Shown here piece after piece: positions 63,005 through 64,000 of a DNA stretch of 64,000 nucleotides. Source of the DNA: Pedobacter aquae (lineage in GTDB: Bacteria > Bacteroidota > Bacteroidia > Sphingobacteriales > Sphingobacteriaceae); contig NZ_CP043329.1 in the NCBI RefSeq assembly GCF_008195825.1, positions 3,720,001 through 3,784,000 on the forward strand, written 5' to 3'. The notes under the pieces are model-generated. The model was not told where the DNA came from. It was given only the letters and a program-made list of their open reading frames with translations, and did not search any database. Numbering within the stretch: position 1 is the stretch's first letter; every line of letters begins with the position of its first letter. The translations under genes were made by a program, and so were the position numbers.

Positions 63005-64000
63005 ATGATAGATTTAAAGAAATTTGAACTTTGGTTTATTACAGGTAGCCAAGATTTATATGGCGAAGAAACGCTAAAGCAAGTAGCACAGCATTCGCAA
63101 ATTATTGCAGAATCATTAAACAAAGCAAGTGCTATCCCGGTAAGGGTAGTATTTAAGCCAACTGTAAAATCTCCTGATGAGATTTTTAACATCTGCCAAC
63201 AGGCAAACGTAACTGATAATTGTATTGGTATTATTGCGTGGATGCATACTTTCTCGCCAGCTAAAATGTGGATTGGTGGTTTAAAAGTATTGCAAAAACC
63301 TATGCTACACTTGCATACGCAGTTTAATCGTGATATTCCTTGGGCTAACATAGATATGGATTTCATGAACCTTAACCAAAGCGCCCATGGCGATAGGGAG
63401 TTTGGTTTCATGGTATCGCGTATGCGTATTAACCGTAAGGTAGTAGTTGGCCATTGGGAAGATGAAAATGTCATCTCTCAAATTGGCGATTGGGCTCGTG
63501 TTGCAGCAGCTTGGAAAGACTCTAACCAAACTAAAGTTGCTCGTTTTGGCGATAATATGCGTTACGTAGCCGTTACAGATGGTGATAAAGTTGAGGCAGA
63601 AATTAAGTTTGGTTACCAAGTAAATGGTTATGGTATTGGCGATTTGGTAAAAGTTATTGATACCGTTTCTGATGCAGAGGTTGATAAATTAATCCAAGAA
63701 TATGGCGATAGCTACCAATTGATGGAGAGCCTACTTAAAGGTGGTGCACAACATCAATCTTTAAGAGATGCCGCTAAAATAGAATTAGGTTTAGAGCGCT
63801 TTTTAACCGATGGTGGCTTTACCGCCTTTACAGATACTTTCGAAGATTTACATGGTATGAAACAATTGCCGGGTATTGCTTCTCAAAGGTTAATGGCCAA
63901 AGGTTTTGGTTTTGCTGGTGAGGGCGATTGGAAAACAGCAGCTTTGGTACGCACCATGAAAGTAATGGGTACTGGTTTAAAAGGTGGTAACTCTTTTATG
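63005..64000 (+). CDS. araA: L-arabinose isomerase, 5' part
   Basis: The first 332 codons are in the window; the gene runs off the end. The ATG at 63005 gives the family N-terminus ([11 protein letters not shown] near residue 10). Further AraA blocks: [11 protein letters not shown] near 80, His-Thr-Gln-Phe-Asn near 103, [10 protein letters not shown] near 122, and Gly-Glu-Gly-Asp-Trp-Lys-Thr-Ala near 308 with a metal-binding Glu. It converts L-arabinose to L-ribulose, the substrate of AraB. A 226-bp gap with a palindromic element separates it from araD. Confidence 0.95.
   Translation, partial: MIDLKKFELWFITGSQDLYGEETLKQVAQHSQIIAESLNKASAIPVRVVFKPTVKSPDEIFNICQQANVTDNCIGIIAWMHTFSPAKMWIGGLKVLQKPMLHLHTQFNRDIPWANIDMDFMNLNQSAHGDREFGFMVSRMRINRKVVVGHWEDENVISQIGDWARVAAAWKDSNQTKVARFGDNMRYVAVTDGDKVEAEIKFGYQVNGYGIGDLVKVIDTVSDAEVDKLIQEYGDSYQLMESLLKGGAQHQSLRDAAKIELGLERFLTDGGFTAFTDTFEDLHGMKQLPGIASQRLMAKGFGFAGEGDWKTAALVRTMKVMGTGLKGGNSFM

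Overview
The window looks like a chromosome segment of a low-GC, glycan-degrading Bacteroidota, most likely a Pedobacter-type member of the Sphingobacteriaceae. The reasons are two SusC/SusD pairs, two hybrid two-component regulators (HTCS), T9SS-sorted secreted enzymes, several exact Bacteroidota -7 promoter elements (TAnnTTTG) and the general gene style. The genus is an inference; no rRNA is present.

Layout. 1-8.4 kb: a sugar-acid operon with the end of an SDR dehydrogenase, a GH95 fucosidase/galactosidase, a hexuronate/galactonate MFS transporter, a FucU/RbsD mutarotase, and a near-complete De Ley-Doudoroff D-galactonate route (DgoD, DgoK, KDPGal aldolase), followed by ApbE. 8.4-22.1 kb: a beta-1,3-glucan (laminarin-type) locus with SusC/SusD, two GH128 enzymes, a GH16 and a carbohydrate-binding secreted protein. 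It is interrupted by a truncated GH128 butted against a headless beta-helix/PDZ gene, and by a tripartite HipBST toxin-antitoxin module with three regularly spaced operators. 22.2-38.2 kb: a sulfated-glycan locus with three S1 sulfatases, a right-handed beta-helix protein, a SASA esterase, a GH2 beta-galactosidase and a Reg_prop HTCS. Its promoters share one architecture (TTGA, 22 bp, TTGA, then a -7 element about 38 bp on). 38.4-56 kb: an intact fructan utilisation locus with a sugar-binding HTCS, fructose MFS permease, fructokinase, SusC/SusD, a DUF4960 surface lipoprotein, three different GH32 enzymes and a small redoxin. 56-59.6 kb: an MmeI-type single-chain restriction-modification enzyme, then tRNA-Ser(GGA) with a GIY-YIG nuclease gene between it and a broken second tRNA-Ser copy. 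59.6-64 kb: a HAD phosphatase and the L-arabinose operon araB-araD-araA, the last running off the window.

Main points for follow-up. (1) Five genes between 0.3 and 38 kb carry single-base frameshifts, nearly all loss of one base in A/T runs of 5-7, while the fructan and arabinose regions have none; this is either decay of a catabolic locus or consensus error. (2) The tRNA-Ser/GIY-YIG/broken-tRNA arrangement, with two 20-bp double-hairpin inserts in the dead copy, looks like a minimal tRNA-targeting mobile unit. (3) Promoter sites can be read directly for both HTCS regulons and for HipB. The glycan assignments rest on enzyme families and neighbourhood; no exact substrate can be proved from sequence alone.
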